64,000 nt of DNA. Source: Saccharospirillum salsuginis (GTDB lineage: Bacteria > Pseudomonadota > Gammaproteobacteria > Pseudomonadales > Natronospirillaceae). The notes beneath the pieces were generated by a model that did no database searches, had not been told where the DNA came from, and worked only from the letters and a program-made list of their open reading frames with translations. Numbering within the stretch: position 1 is the first letter of the stretch; each line of letters starts with the position of its first letter. The translations under genes were made by a program, and so were the position numbers. Positions 19,012 to 27,241 of this stretch are shown piece by piece. The DNA is taken from assembly GCF_014651855.1 (NCBI RefSeq), contig NZ_BMXR01000005.1, positions 307,550-371,549 on the forward strand, in the 5' to 3' direction.

Positions 19012-20793
19012 TCAAAACGCGAAATGCTCTTCCTCAAGATCCATCAGGCTGTCGACGCCGTTCAGCATGGCCAGTTTGTGGCTCTCGGTGCGCGGCAGGA
19101 TGCGCTGGAAGTAGAAGTTCGCGGTCTTGATCTTGGCGTTGTAGAAATCCGCCTCGTCGGTGCCGGCGTCCAGGGCTTTTTGCGCCTGTTCGGCCATGCG
19201 CGCCCAGTAGTAGCCCAGCGTGATGTAACCGGAGTACATCAGGTAGTCCACAGCCGCGCCGCCGACTTCTTCGCGGTTTTGCATCGCCTTCATGCCGAGT
19301 TGCATGGTGACGTCGCCCCACTCTTTGTTCAGCTTGGCCAGTTGTTCGACCAGCGGTTTCAGGGTGGCGTTGTCTTCGTTGGCTTTGCAGAACTTGTGCA
19401 CGATCTTGGTGAACTTCTTCAGCATTTCGCCCTGGCTCATCAGGACCTTGCGGCCGAGCAGGTCGAGGGCCTGGATGCCGGTGGTGCCTTCATAGAGCTG
19501 CGAGATGCGGTTGTCGCGAACGATCTGCTCCATGCCCCATTCCTGGATGTAGCCGTGGCCACCGAACACCTGAACGCCGTGGTTGGCCGCTTCGGTGCCG
19601 ACTTCGGTGAGGAAGGCCTTGGCGATCGGGGTCAGGAAGCTGAGCAGTTCGTCGGCTTCTTTCTTCTGTTCGTCGTCGGCGCTGTATTTGACGATGTCGA
19701 CCAGGAAGCCGGCGTGCATCAGCATGGCGCGGCCGCCTTCGGCGAAGGCTTTCTGCGTCAGCAGCATGCGACGCACGTCCGGGTGGACGATGATCGGGTC
19801 GGCCACTTTTTCCGGCGCTTTCGGGCCGCTCAGGCTGCGCATGGCCAGGCGGTCTTTGGCGTAGGCCAGTGCGCCCTGGAACGACAGTTCACTGGAGGCG
19901 ACGCCCTGCATGGCGGTGCCGAGGCGGGCGAAGTTCATGAAGGTGAACATGCATTTCAGGCCCTGGTTCGGCGGGCCGATCAGGAAGCCTTTGGCGCTGT
20001 CGAAGTTCATGACGCAGGTGGCGTTGCCGTGGATGCCCATTTTGTGCTCGATGGAGCCGCATTCGACGGCGTTGCGGGTGCCGTCCGGCAGGATTTTCGG
20101 CACGACGAACAGGGAGATGCCCTTGGTGCCTTCCGGCGCGCCCGGCAGACGGGCCAGGACGATGTGAACGATGTTCTCGGCCATGTCGTGCTCGCCGGCG
20201 GAGATGAAGATCTTGGTACCGGTGATGGCGTAGGAGCCGTCGTCGTTTTCCTCGGCCTTGGACTTCAGCGTGCCCAGGTCGGAGCCGCAATGCGGTTCGG
20301 TCAGGCACATGGTGCCGGTCCATTCACCGGATACCAGCTTGGACAGGTAGACTTCTTTCTGCTCGTCGGTGCCGTGCAGTTCGATGGTGTTCATGGCGCC
20401 GTGCGACAGACCCGGATACATACCCCAGGACCAGTTGGCGGTGGAGACCATCTCGGAGACCACATTGCCGATGGATTCCGGCAGGCCCTGGCCGCCGAAT
20501 TCGGTCGGTTGCGCCAGCGACGGCCAGCCGTTCTCGACCCACTGCTGATAGGCTTCCTTGAAACCGGTCGGGGTCGTGACCACGCCGTCGTTCCAGGTAC
20601 ACCCTTCTTTGTCGCCCACCTGGTTCAGCGGCGCCAGCACTTCTTCGCAGAACTTGGCGGCTTCGCCCATGATGGCGTCGATCATGTCACGGGAGGCATC
20701 GGTCGCGCCGATGGCCTGAAAATGGGATTCGGAGTCCAGCACCTCGTGCAGGACAAACTGCATTTCGCGAATGGGGGCTTTGTATTCGGGCAT
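19012..20793 (-). CDS. Acyl-CoA dehydrogenase, long form (paralogue)
   Basis: Second acyl-CoA dehydrogenase (593 residues), clearly paralogous to the gene at 16606 along its whole length: MPEYKAPIREMQFVLHEVL at the start, MCLTEPHCGSDLG, ITGTKIFISAGEHDM, GSIEHKMGIHG, and QVFGGHGYIQEWGMEQIVRDNRISQLYEGTTGIQALDLLG with the catalytic Glu position kept in YEGT. It belongs to the roughly 590-residue group with an extra C-terminal domain. It has its own promoter (TTGACT-17-TATGTT on the minus strand) overlapped downstream by a PsrA-like palindrome, so fatty-acid-responsive control is likely. Substrate chain length is unknown. Confidence 0.93.
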   Translation of the reverse strand: MPEYKAPIREMQFVLHEVLDSESHFQAIGATDASRDMIDAIMGEAAKFCEEVLAPLNQVGDKEGCTWNDGVVTTPTGFKEAYQQWVENGWPSLAQPTEFGGQGLPESIGNVVSEMVSTANWSWGMYPGLSHGAMNTIELHGTDEQKEVYLSKLVSGEWTGTMCLTEPHCGSDLGTLKSKAEENDDGSYAITGTKIFISAGEHDMAENIVHIVLARLPGAPEGTKGISLFVVPKILPDGTRNAVECGSIEHKMGIHGNATCVMNFDSAKGFLIGPPNQGLKCMFTFMNFARLGTAMQGVASSELSFQGALAYAKDRLAMRSLSGPKAPEKVADPIIVHPDVRRMLLTQKAFAEGGRAMLMHAGFLVDIVKYSADDEQKKEADELLSFLTPIAKAFLTEVGTEAANHGVQVFGGHGYIQEWGMEQIVRDNRISQLYEGTTGIQALDLLGRKVLMSQGEMLKKFTKIVHKFCKANEDNATLKPLVEQLAKLNKEWGDVTMQLGMKAMQNREEVGGAAVDYLMYSGYITLGYYWARMAEQAQKALDAGTDEADFYNAKIKTANFYFQRILPRTESHKLAMLNGVDSLMDLEEEHFAF

Positions 20794-20873
20794 GATGTCA
20801 CCTCAAAATCGCACGATGGCGAGGGTTGGGCCGCCGGTGGACACGGCTCGGGTGTATCGCCGGCGGCTCGGTG

Positions 20874-20891
20874 TTCAAACGGTCGTTTGAA
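20874..20891. promoter_or_regulatory. PsrA-like fatty-acid operator
   Basis: Perfect palindrome TTCAAACG-GT-CGTTTGAA. Its inner part CAAAC-GGTC-GTTTG fits the (G/C)AAAC-N2-4-GTTT(G/C) pattern reported for PsrA, the TetR-type repressor of beta-oxidation genes in pseudomonads. It sits immediately downstream of the -10 of the dehydrogenase promoter, where a repressor would block initiation. The psrA gene itself is not in this window. Confidence 0.65.
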
Positions 20892-20919
20892 ACATACGTT
20901 CGCCCCCAGACTAAGTCAA
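20891..20919 (-). promoter_or_regulatory. Sigma-70 promoter of the 19012-20793 acyl-CoA dehydrogenase
   Basis: On the minus strand TTGACT (20919-20914), a 17-base spacer and TATGTT (20896-20891) match the sigma-70 pattern. Transcription would start close to the PsrA-like palindrome, leaving a leader of roughly 85-90 bases. Confidence 0.6.
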
Positions 20920-21235
20920 GCACGTTTATTGAGTCGGTCACAGGTGGGCGGTGCGAGCAGAGGATTGGTGCCGGACGGGAATAAACCCGGCTGAAAGTGG
21001 CCGTTCAGGCGAGTTTGGCGCTCTCGATTACCCGCGCCATCTTTATGGATTCTTCACACTTCGCGGACAGTCCGGAGGAAACCAGCGCGCGTATACGCGG
21101 CCTCCCGATGGGGTGGTTTGGCGAAATCTTCCGAATCAATCGACCAGTTTCTTCCAACAAACCGGTGCCGAACCCACCGGCGTATATGACGGGGCACGAT
21201 GATCACACTCACTGAAACGTACGAGGACTTACATC

Positions 21236-21718
21236 ATGACCCTGTTTAAAACGCTGTCCCTCTCGTTACTGACCATTGTATTTGCCGGTGTCACCTTCGC
21301 CGCCGGTCATATGGCCTCCAAGAACATAGTCGAGACCGCCGTCGAGGCGGACGATTTCAATACTCTGGTCTCCGCCGTCCAAGCGGCCGATCTGGCGGGC
21401 ACGCTGCAAGGTGAAGGACCGTTCACCGTCTTCGCCCCGAACGACGCCGCCTTCGCCAAGATCCCTCAGGATACCCTGAACGCGCTGATCCAGGATAAGG
21501 AAGCGCTCACCCAGGTGCTGGGCCTGCACGTCGTCTCCGGTAAGGTGATGGCATCGGATGTGGTGGGTCTGTCCTCCGCCGAAACCATCACCGGCGCCAT
21601 GCTGAACATCGAAGTGATGGGCGGTGAGGTGATGGTCAACGGCTCCAAGGTCATCGTCACCGACATCGAAGCCAGCAACGGCGTGATTCATGTGATCGAC
21701 ACGGTGATCACCCAGTAA
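21236..21718 (+). CDS. Fasciclin (FAS1) domain exported protein
   Basis: A 160-residue secreted protein: signal peptide 1-24 (hydrophobic core [18 protein letters not shown]) followed by one FAS1 domain. The two conserved FAS1 strips are visible: [17 protein letters not shown] (about 61-77) and, at the C-terminus, [19 protein letters not shown]. Single-domain bacterial FAS1 proteins are small periplasmic or surface proteins connected with adhesion, but the role of most is unknown. It is a lone gene, convergent with the next one 7 bases away. Confidence 0.9.
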   Translation: MTLFKTLSLSLLTIVFAGVTFAAGHMASKNIVETAVEADDFNTLVSAVQAADLAGTLQGEGPFTVFAPNDAAFAKIPQDTLNALIQDKEALTQVLGLHVVSGKVMASDVVGLSSAETITGAMLNIEVMGGEVMVNGSKVIVTDIEASNGVIHVIDTVITQ

Positions 21719-21725
21719 CCGTCGG

Positions 21726-22652
21726 TCAGTATTCCTGACTTAAATCGACCTCGAAACGGGGAGCCTGCGCTCCCCGCACTCTTTTCAGATTCTCGATCGC
21801 CAGCGCCACCACATCCTTCGGTTCGCTGATCGAGGCGATATGGGGCGTCACCCAGATGTCCGGATGCGTCCAGAACGGGTGACCATGCGGCAAGGGTTCG
21901 GTCTCGAACACATCCAGAATCGCCCCGCGTATCTGACCGCCGACCAGCGCCGGAATCAGATCATCCTCGACCAGACTGGCGCCGCGCCCCACATTCATGA
22001 CCACAGGCTGTCGCCCGCATCGCGCCCAGAAATCCCGGTTCATCAAACCCCGGGTGGCACTGGTCAGCGGCAACAGGTTGATCAGGTAATCGCATTCCTC
22101 CAAGCCCTGAGCCAGCCCGGCTTCCCCGGTCAGTGAACGCACACCTTCCAACTCTTTGCCACTGCGGCTCCAGCCATCGACCTTGTACCCTTGGGGTACG
22201 AGGCTTTCGGCCACACTGCGGCCCAACTCGCCCATCCCCAGGATCAGCACCCGCTCGCCCCAGCGGCCTTCGTGCCAGGCCCACTCACCCCGGCTCTGCG
22301 CATCGAACAGGGTCGGCATGTCGAGTTGCCAGTTGGACAGCATGGCGGTGACAAAACGGGCCATCCGGTCTTTCAGGCTTTGGCTCATGTAACGGGCCAC
22401 CGTCCATTCGTCGGGCAGGTGCGCATCGAGCAGGTGGTCCACGCCGGCGCCCCAGCTCTGCACCAGCTTGACGTTGGGATAGGCGGACCAATCCTGTTGG
22501 CCCGGTTTCCAGGCGAGGATCATCTCGATGTCGGCGGGGGAGAAGTCGTCGCCGGGAATATAGATGGGTTCGTCGAACCCCTGGTCGGCGAAATCGTGTT
22601 TGATCTTGTCCAGCTGGTTTTCACTGCCGGACATCATGACGAGGATGGACAT
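21726..22652 (-). CDS. NAD(P)-dependent D-2-hydroxyacid dehydrogenase (GhrA-like)
   Basis: A 308-residue member of the D-isomer-specific 2-hydroxyacid dehydrogenase family. The Rossmann nucleotide-binding motif is LILGMGELGRSVAESL (about 132-147). The family catalytic set is visible: Arg in NVGRGASLVEDDL, Glu in DVFETEPLP, and His in VTPHIAS. The short length and N-terminal region resemble glyoxylate/hydroxypyruvate reductase A (GhrA), but phosphoglycerate or other 2-keto acids remain possible. It is monocistronic; a family A repeat lies upstream. Confidence 0.85.
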   Translation of the reverse strand: MSILVMMSGSENQLDKIKHDFADQGFDEPIYIPGDDFSPADIEMILAWKPGQQDWSAYPNVKLVQSWGAGVDHLLDAHLPDEWTVARYMSQSLKDRMARFVTAMLSNWQLDMPTLFDAQSRGEWAWHEGRWGERVLILGMGELGRSVAESLVPQGYKVDGWSRSGKELEGVRSLTGEAGLAQGLEECDYLINLLPLTSATRGLMNRDFWARCGRQPVVMNVGRGASLVEDDLIPALVGGQIRGAILDVFETEPLPHGHPFWTHPDIWVTPHIASISEPKDVVALAIENLKRVRGAQAPRFEVDLSQEY

Positions 22653-22751
22653 GCTGGTCTGACGGGTAAGAATTCAAACCAAGCCTAACACACCTGGGGC
22701 ACTGGCCTCCCGCGGGGTACTGTGGCTGGGTAGGCTATTGTGCTGGAAACC

Positions 22752-22883
22752 CGCACAGGGAGGCGGGCTATGCTCTTCCGGGAACCGCTGTGAACCCATC
22801 CGTGGGCGCTTAACTTCGGACCGGGCTGGCGCACCAGTCCATGCCTCAGATGTTCCCTCCAGAGCATACCCCGCCTCCCTGCG
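22752..22883. repeat. Dispersed structured repeat, family A (long form), copy 6
   Basis: CGCACAGGGAGGCGGGCTATGCTCT (22752-22776, split arm) pairs with AGAGCATACCCCGCCTCCCTGCG (22861-22883). The core is CTGTGAACCCATCCGTGGG. The left flank GTGCTGGAAACCCGC and right flank CGCTAGTGT match copy 3. Copies 6 and 7 are adjacent and fill most of the 22653-23124 gap, which has no gene. Confidence 0.8.
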
Positions 22884-22913
22884 CTAGTGTTCGGTGCCAC
22901 TACCGACTAGCAG

Positions 22914-23019
22914 CGGATGCCCGGGATGCTCACCTGAGGATATCTGAGGCATGGATGCCGAAGTTAAGCCCCCATGGATGGGTTTACGGCGGCCTCAGGT
23001 GAGCATCCCGGGTAGCCGA
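22914..23019. repeat. Dispersed structured repeat, family A, copy 7
   Basis: Perfect 19-base arms CCGGGATGCTCACCTGAGG (22921-22939) and complement (22993-23011) flank GGCATGGATGCC and the full core CCCATGGATGGGTTTACGGC. It lies downstream of nagB, in tandem with copy 6. Confidence 0.85.
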
Positions 23020-23124
23020 TGCGGGTTTAAGACGCCAAAGCAACAGAAGCCACAGTAGCCAGCGTGCCATCGGCACTTAAGGAAATGGTACTGAGGATGT
23101 TTCTCACGCCTGGCGGATAACGCC

Positions 23125-23913
23125 CTACTTGAGGCGTCCCAGCAGGCGCTGGTTTTCGCGTTCTATGTATTCGTAGAAGGCGACGTCCCTGAGGCCCTGG
23201 GCGGCTTCGCGATCAAGCACCAGGGTGGCTCTGGGATGCATTTGCAGTATTGAGGCGGGGCATCGGGCGGCTACCGGGCCTTCGACGGCTTCGCGGACGG
23301 CCTCGGCCTTGCCTTCGCCGGTGGCCAGCAGCAGGATTTGTCGAGCTTCCATGATGGTGCCGATGCCCATGGTCATAGCCAGGTTCGGCTGGAATTCGTC
23401 GGGTTTGAAGAAGCGTTGATTGGCTTTGACCGTGTCCGGAGTCAGAGTTTTGACCCGGGTGCGAGAAGCCAGGCTGGAGCTTGGCTCGTTGAAGCCGATG
23501 TGGCCGTTGCGACCGATACCGAGCAGTTGCAGGTCGATGCCGCCCGCCTCGCGAATGGCGTCTTCATAGGCATCGCATGCCGCCAGTGGATCCTCGGCCG
23601 CGCCGTCGGGCACCCGGGTCTGGCTCCGGTCGATGTCGATGTGATCGAACAGCTGGGTGTTCATGAAGTGGCGATAGCTTTGCGGGTGGTCACCGGACAG
23701 GCCCAGGTACTCGTCCAGGTTAAAGGTACGAGCGTCGCGGAAGCTGACGTCGCCCTGTTCGAAATGACGAATGAGCGTTTTGTACAGCTGGATCGGTGTG
23801 GAACCGGTCGCCAGACCGAGCGCCGCGTCCGGTTTTTTCGCCAACAGGTCGATAAAGCGGGCCGCACCGTATTCGGCCACCTGCTCCAGGGTGTCCAGGA
23901 TGACAATTTGCAT
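23125..23913 (-). CDS. nagB: Glucosamine-6-phosphate deaminase
   Basis: Converts glucosamine-6-phosphate to fructose-6-phosphate and ammonia, the exit of amino-sugar catabolism into glycolysis (262 residues; E. coli NagB is 266). Visible marks are the ATGSTP phosphate-binding turn (about 35-40), NLDEYLGL with the catalytic Asp, and the family signature [14 protein letters not shown] (about 130-143). It is the last gene of the minus-strand kinase-gntR-nagA-nagB operon, 30 bases after nagA. Confidence 0.95.
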   Translation of the reverse strand: MQIVILDTLEQVAEYGAARFIDLLAKKPDAALGLATGSTPIQLYKTLIRHFEQGDVSFRDARTFNLDEYLGLSGDHPQSYRHFMNTQLFDHIDIDRSQTRVPDGAAEDPLAACDAYEDAIREAGGIDLQLLGIGRNGHIGFNEPSSSLASRTRVKTLTPDTVKANQRFFKPDEFQPNLAMTMGIGTIMEARQILLLATGEGKAEAVREAVEGPVAARCPASILQMHPRATLVLDREAAQGLRDVAFYEYIERENQRLLGRLK

Positions 23914-23943
23914 GGGTCTTACCTCTGGGAATCTCTGCAGAAT

Positions 23944-25083
23944 TCAGATCAAGCGCTGACCGGCCCGCCACAGTCCGGTGACGTTCAGTTGGTCGTCGAA
24001 CCAGGTGAGGTCGGCCATGCGGCCGGGCAAGAGGCTGCCGAAACGGTCGTCGACACGCAGGTACTCGGCCGGATAACGACTGGCCATGGTGATGGCCTCG
24101 TCGAACGGCAGCTTCAATTCGGTGACGCAGAATCGCACCGCGTCGGTCAGCGAGATGGCACTGCCGGCCAGCCGGCCTTCGGCATTGACCAGGCGACCGT
24201 CGACCTCGCGGATGGTCTCGCCATAGAGTTCGAAGGATTTTTCCCGGGCACCGACGGTCGCCATGGCGTCCGAGACCAGGTACATCTTGCCGCGCGGTTT
24301 GGCGTTGAACGCCAGCCGCAGGGATTCCAGATGCACGTGAATGCCATCGGCGATGATGCCGCACCAGGTGTCCGGACTGGACAGGGCGGTACCGACCACG
24401 CCGGGTTCGCGGCCGCTCATCGGCCGCATGGCGTTGAACAGATGGGTGAACCCGCTCAGGCCGGCGTCGATGGCGCGCACGACCTCGGCGTGGGTGGCGT
24501 TGGTATGACCGGCACTGACCCGCAGGCCGAGCGCCACGATCTTGCGGATGTCCTCGGGGTCGACCTGCTCCGGGGCCAGAGTCAGGATGGCCGGCACCGT
24601 GGCGGCGCGGCGAATCCAGTCCCAATCCGCCCGGTCCAGAGCGCGCAATGACGAACGCCGGTGCACGCCGTTGCGATCCGGGCTGAAAAAGGGCCCCTCG
24701 ACATGCACGCCGAGAATGCCGCTGTCCGGATCCCCGGCGGCTGTCACACCGGCCTCGACAAAGGCGGCCGTGACTTCACGCCGGTCCGAGATCACCGTGG
24801 CCAGAACCCGGGCGACCCCGGCCGAGGCATGGCCCTCGGCCACGGCCGCCAGGCCCTCGGCCGTGGGGTCGTTATTCAACAGCACACCGCCGCCGCCATT
24901 GACCTGCAGATCGATCAAACCCGGCACCAGAATCCCGCCCGACAACCGTTCGATCGAATAGTGGGACGGTACTTCGCCCTGGGGAACCCGGCCGACGATG
25001 CGGCGATCCTCGATCAGAATGGCCGATGGGCCATGGCGTTCAAAACCGTCGTAGACGTTGGGCGCGATTACCGCAGTGTGCAT
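23944..25083 (-). CDS. nagA: N-acetylglucosamine-6-phosphate deacetylase
   Basis: Amidohydrolase-family enzyme that deacetylates GlcNAc-6-phosphate (379 residues). The blocks VPGLIDLQVNGGGGV (metal-binding region start), GVHVEGPFFSPDRNGVH (metal-ligand Glu), SAGHTNAT (metal His), THLFNAM and the late VSDAMA (catalytic Asp) are all present. I chose the ATG at 25083 because MHTAVIAPNVYDGF begins the recognisable N-terminal beta-sandwich; a longer frame adds 11 residues. It lies between the GntR regulator (57-base gap) and nagB. Confidence 0.95.
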   Translation of the reverse strand: MHTAVIAPNVYDGFERHGPSAILIEDRRIVGRVPQGEVPSHYSIERLSGGILVPGLIDLQVNGGGGVLLNNDPTAEGLAAVAEGHASAGVARVLATVISDRREVTAAFVEAGVTAAGDPDSGILGVHVEGPFFSPDRNGVHRRSSLRALDRADWDWIRRAATVPAILTLAPEQVDPEDIRKIVALGLRVSAGHTNATHAEVVRAIDAGLSGFTHLFNAMRPMSGREPGVVGTALSSPDTWCGIIADGIHVHLESLRLAFNAKPRGKMYLVSDAMATVGAREKSFELYGETIREVDGRLVNAEGRLAGSAISLTDAVRFCVTELKLPFDEAITMASRYPAEYLRVDDRFGSLLPGRMADLTWFDDQLNVTGLWRAGQRLI

Positions 25084-25140
25084 AACTGTTCCTTCCTGCC
25101 CTGTCGGGCGTAACAACGACCGGACAACCGGCCCGCGGGG

Positions 25141-25929
25141 TCAGCCTGAGCTGTCCGCGGGCATGGCCGACAACTCGGTCACGAAATCGTAGATGTCACC
25201 CCGGTACCAGGACCGGGTAAATTCCACCGGCCGATTGCCGGCATCGAACCCCTGGCGCTCGATGTACAGGACGGCGTCGCCTGGGGCGATTTTCAGGTAG
25301 CGGGCCACTTCGGCGTCGGCGTTGTGCGCCGTCATGGTCTGCAATGCCCGCACCGGCCGGGCGTTGGCGGCGTGCAGGGCGTCGTACAGGGAGTCACTCA
25401 CCTGTTCGGCCCGGGCGATGATGGTGCCGGGCACGGAGGCGATCTCGTAGGCCATGGGCGTCTCGCTGGCATAGCGAACCCGGGTGTAGCGGCCGACGCG
25501 TGCGCCGGGCGACAGGTTCAGGGCCATCGCTTCGCGCGGCGACGACTGGACGGTGACCTTGTTGACCCACTCGGACGACGGTTTCATGCCGCGTGCCGTC
25601 ATGTCCTCGGTGAAGGAGTTCAACACCGAGAGGTTTTTGTGAATCGATTGCTTGCCACCGGAGGTGACCACGGTTCCGGCCCCCTGACGTTGCCGCAGCA
25701 GACCTTCGTCGACCAGGGTTTCGATGGCCTTGCGCACGGTGACGCGGGAGACGCCGAGCGCCTGTGCCAATTCGCGTTGCGGCAAGAGGTAATCGCCGTC
25801 CTCGAGCAGGCCTTCGTGTATGGCCTGGGTCAGGGACCGGGACAATTGGGTATAAAGCGATCCGGGTTTGTCCGGATTCGGGGTTAAGAAATCGATCAGT
25901 TCCTGATCGGTGCGCACGACAGTCGACAT
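25141..25929 (-). CDS. GntR/HutC-family regulator of GlcNAc catabolism (NagR/DasR-like)
   Basis: A 262-residue transcription factor: N-terminal winged helix (about 22-90, with LPQRELAQALGVSRVTVRKAIETLVDEGLL) and a C-terminal UTRA effector domain (about 110-255). UTRA-type GntR proteins in nag clusters (NagR, NagQ, DasR) respond to phosphorylated amino sugars such as GlcN-6-P. The start ATG shares its A with the stop of the kinase gene (TAATG), so translation is coupled. Its likely targets are the GGTATTATATTGGT sites at 27190-27206 and 29390-29408; that link is inference. Confidence 0.9.
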   Translation of the reverse strand: MSTVVRTDQELIDFLTPNPDKPGSLYTQLSRSLTQAIHEGLLEDGDYLLPQRELAQALGVSRVTVRKAIETLVDEGLLRQRQGAGTVVTSGGKQSIHKNLSVLNSFTEDMTARGMKPSSEWVNKVTVQSSPREAMALNLSPGARVGRYTRVRYASETPMAYEIASVPGTIIARAEQVSDSLYDALHAANARPVRALQTMTAHNADAEVARYLKIAPGDAVLYIERQGFDAGNRPVEFTRSWYRGDIYDFVTELSAMPADSSG

Positions 25930-26810
25930 TAATCCAAGCTCCTCTGTAGGGCCAACCTCAACGCGCCGTCCAGGGCATCGCCCTGCGATGGCCGCAATTG
26001 GGCTTGATGTCGCTCGGCCAGTCGATCGCTGACGAACGGTCCCAACCCACCCAGCACCACCAGCGGTTGCGGCGGTTGCTGCAGGGCATCGAGCAGGGCA
26101 TTCAAGACTTCGGCCTGGCGCTCGATGATGCGGACGGCGTGCGGGTCGGCTTTTTCATACCAATCCACTACCAAAGGCGCCAGCTTACCATAATCGACGG
26201 ATTTGGCCTCTTGGGCCCAACCAATAAGCCCGCTGATGGAGTCGGAATACTGTTCCCAGACGGCGCGGGTCAGGTCTGTGGCTTCGATCAGGCCGTCGCG
26301 CTGCCAGAGGGCATGGCGAACGGCCTGTTGGCCCAGCCAGGCGCCGCTGCCGCGATCGTCGAGCGGGAATCCCCAACCGGAGACGCGACGCCACTGTCCC
26401 TCCTGATGGGCGATGCCGATGATGCCGGTGCCGACCACGAGCATGGCGCCGTCTTCGCCACCATGCGCGCCGACGCAGGCGATCTGGCCGTCGTTGAGCA
26501 GGTGAAAACGGGCGAAGCCGTGCGGTCGGGCAAGGAAACGGTCACGGGCGGCGTCAATCTCGGAGCCGGCGAGGCCGGCGACGACTTCTATTCGGCTGCG
26601 GGCTTCGAGTGGCAGGCCGGCCTGGGTGAGGGCATCGGAGGTGGCCTGTTCGATGGAGTGCCAACTGGTCTCGGTGCTTTGGTAGACGTTGGCGCTGCCG
26701 GCCCGGGCGTTGGCCAGGACGCGACCGTCGGCGTCGGCCAATCGGACGCGGCAGGAGGTGCCACCGCCGTCGATGCCCATGAACAGGGGCGCTGAGTCGC
26801 TCAAAGCCAT
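25929..26810 (-). CDS. N-acetylglucosamine kinase (BadF/BadG/BcrA/BcrD ATPase family)
   Basis: A 293-residue ASKHA-fold sugar kinase. The phosphate-1 motif GIDGGGTSCRVRL lies at residues 11-23; VVGTGIIG, LDDRGSGAWLG and VVLGGLGPFVSDRL mark phosphate-2 and adenosine regions. This family supplies GlcNAc kinases (eukaryotic NAGK, bacterial homologues) where no PTS is used. The non-PTS transporter nearby and the nag neighbours support GlcNAc as substrate; glucosamine is an alternative. I chose ATG 26810 because an upstream extension of 44 residues runs into a family A repeat and lacks similarity. It is the first gene of the nag operon. Confidence 0.88.
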   Translation of the reverse strand: MALSDSAPLFMGIDGGGTSCRVRLADADGRVLANARAGSANVYQSTETSWHSIEQATSDALTQAGLPLEARSRIEVVAGLAGSEIDAARDRFLARPHGFARFHLLNDGQIACVGAHGGEDGAMLVVGTGIIGIAHQEGQWRRVSGWGFPLDDRGSGAWLGQQAVRHALWQRDGLIEATDLTRAVWEQYSDSISGLIGWAQEAKSVDYGKLAPLVVDWYEKADPHAVRIIERQAEVLNALLDALQQPPQPLVVLGGLGPFVSDRLAERHQAQLRPSQGDALDGALRLALQRSLD

Positions 26811-26907
26811 GATGAATGCGTATCCTCGATCATTGTTTTTGTCATTCGTTGAGTTCCGTGGTTGCTTCGGCTCGGCGATATATCGTGCCAATCGTTCGTA
26901 CCCGGAA

Positions 26908-27000
26908 CCGGCGGTGCTCCCTCCGGGTCGCCGTATACCCATCCATGGGGGCTAGACCGAAACATCCCTGTTTCGCACTCCCCTCCGTGAGCACCGCCGG
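26908..27000. repeat. Dispersed structured repeat, family A, copy 8
   Basis: Outer arms CCGGCGGTGCTC (26908-26919) and complement (26989-27000), with centre GAAACATCCCTGTTTC, a stem sequence different from the other copies. The core strip GTATACCCATCCATGGGGGCT is in reverse orientation. It sits between the divergent kinase and GH20 genes. Confidence 0.8.
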
Positions 27001-27045
27001 CCCCGTGTACTTGCATCGTCGCTCTATTCGCCAACGATCAGTTAT

Positions 27046-27067
27046 GTAGGGTGGGCACCGCCCACCA
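27046..27067. repeat. Short repeat family B
   Basis: GTAGGGTGGGCACCGCCCACCA next to family A copy 8, in the divergent gap between the nag operon and the GH20 gene. Confidence 0.65.
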
Positions 27068-27189
27068 AATGTGAGACTTGGTCACCCAACCCAGCCAAAA
27101 CACAGACCTGGCCCAAACCATCGCAATCAGTTATAGACTGTTCCGACTCAACAATGGACCATAGATTACGACCTTTCTCTATCCATGAC

Positions 27190-27206
27190 AATACCAATAT
27201 AATACC
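27190..27206. promoter_or_regulatory. Candidate GntR operator over the GH20 promoter
   Basis: AATACCAATATAATACC, whose complement GGTATTATATTGGTATT matches the site at 29390-29408 over 14 bases. It contains a perfect -10 hexamer TATAAT (27198-27203) about 40 bases upstream of the GH20 ATG. The matching site in front of the transporter gene suggests one regulator controls both. The binding protein is presumed to be the local GntR/UTRA regulator. Confidence 0.6.
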
Positions 27207-27241
27207 TTTATCGAGAATCCATTGAGACTAAGGATCGAATC

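Larger units (their letters stand above)
20794..21235. other. Divergent control region, acyl-CoA dehydrogenase / fasciclin
   Basis: No gene is seen in 442 bases. The left part holds the promoter and palindromic operator for the minus-strand dehydrogenase (20874-20919). The right part leads into the fasciclin gene. No strong promoter or hairpin is obvious between 20940 and 21200. Confidence 0.5.

Noticed and set aside
18925..20994. 689-codon plus-strand frame across the second acyl-CoA dehydrogenase
   Set aside because: Antisense shadow; the minus-strand enzyme has complete family motifs. The shadow is rich in His, Gly and Val repeats, as expected from codon mirroring.
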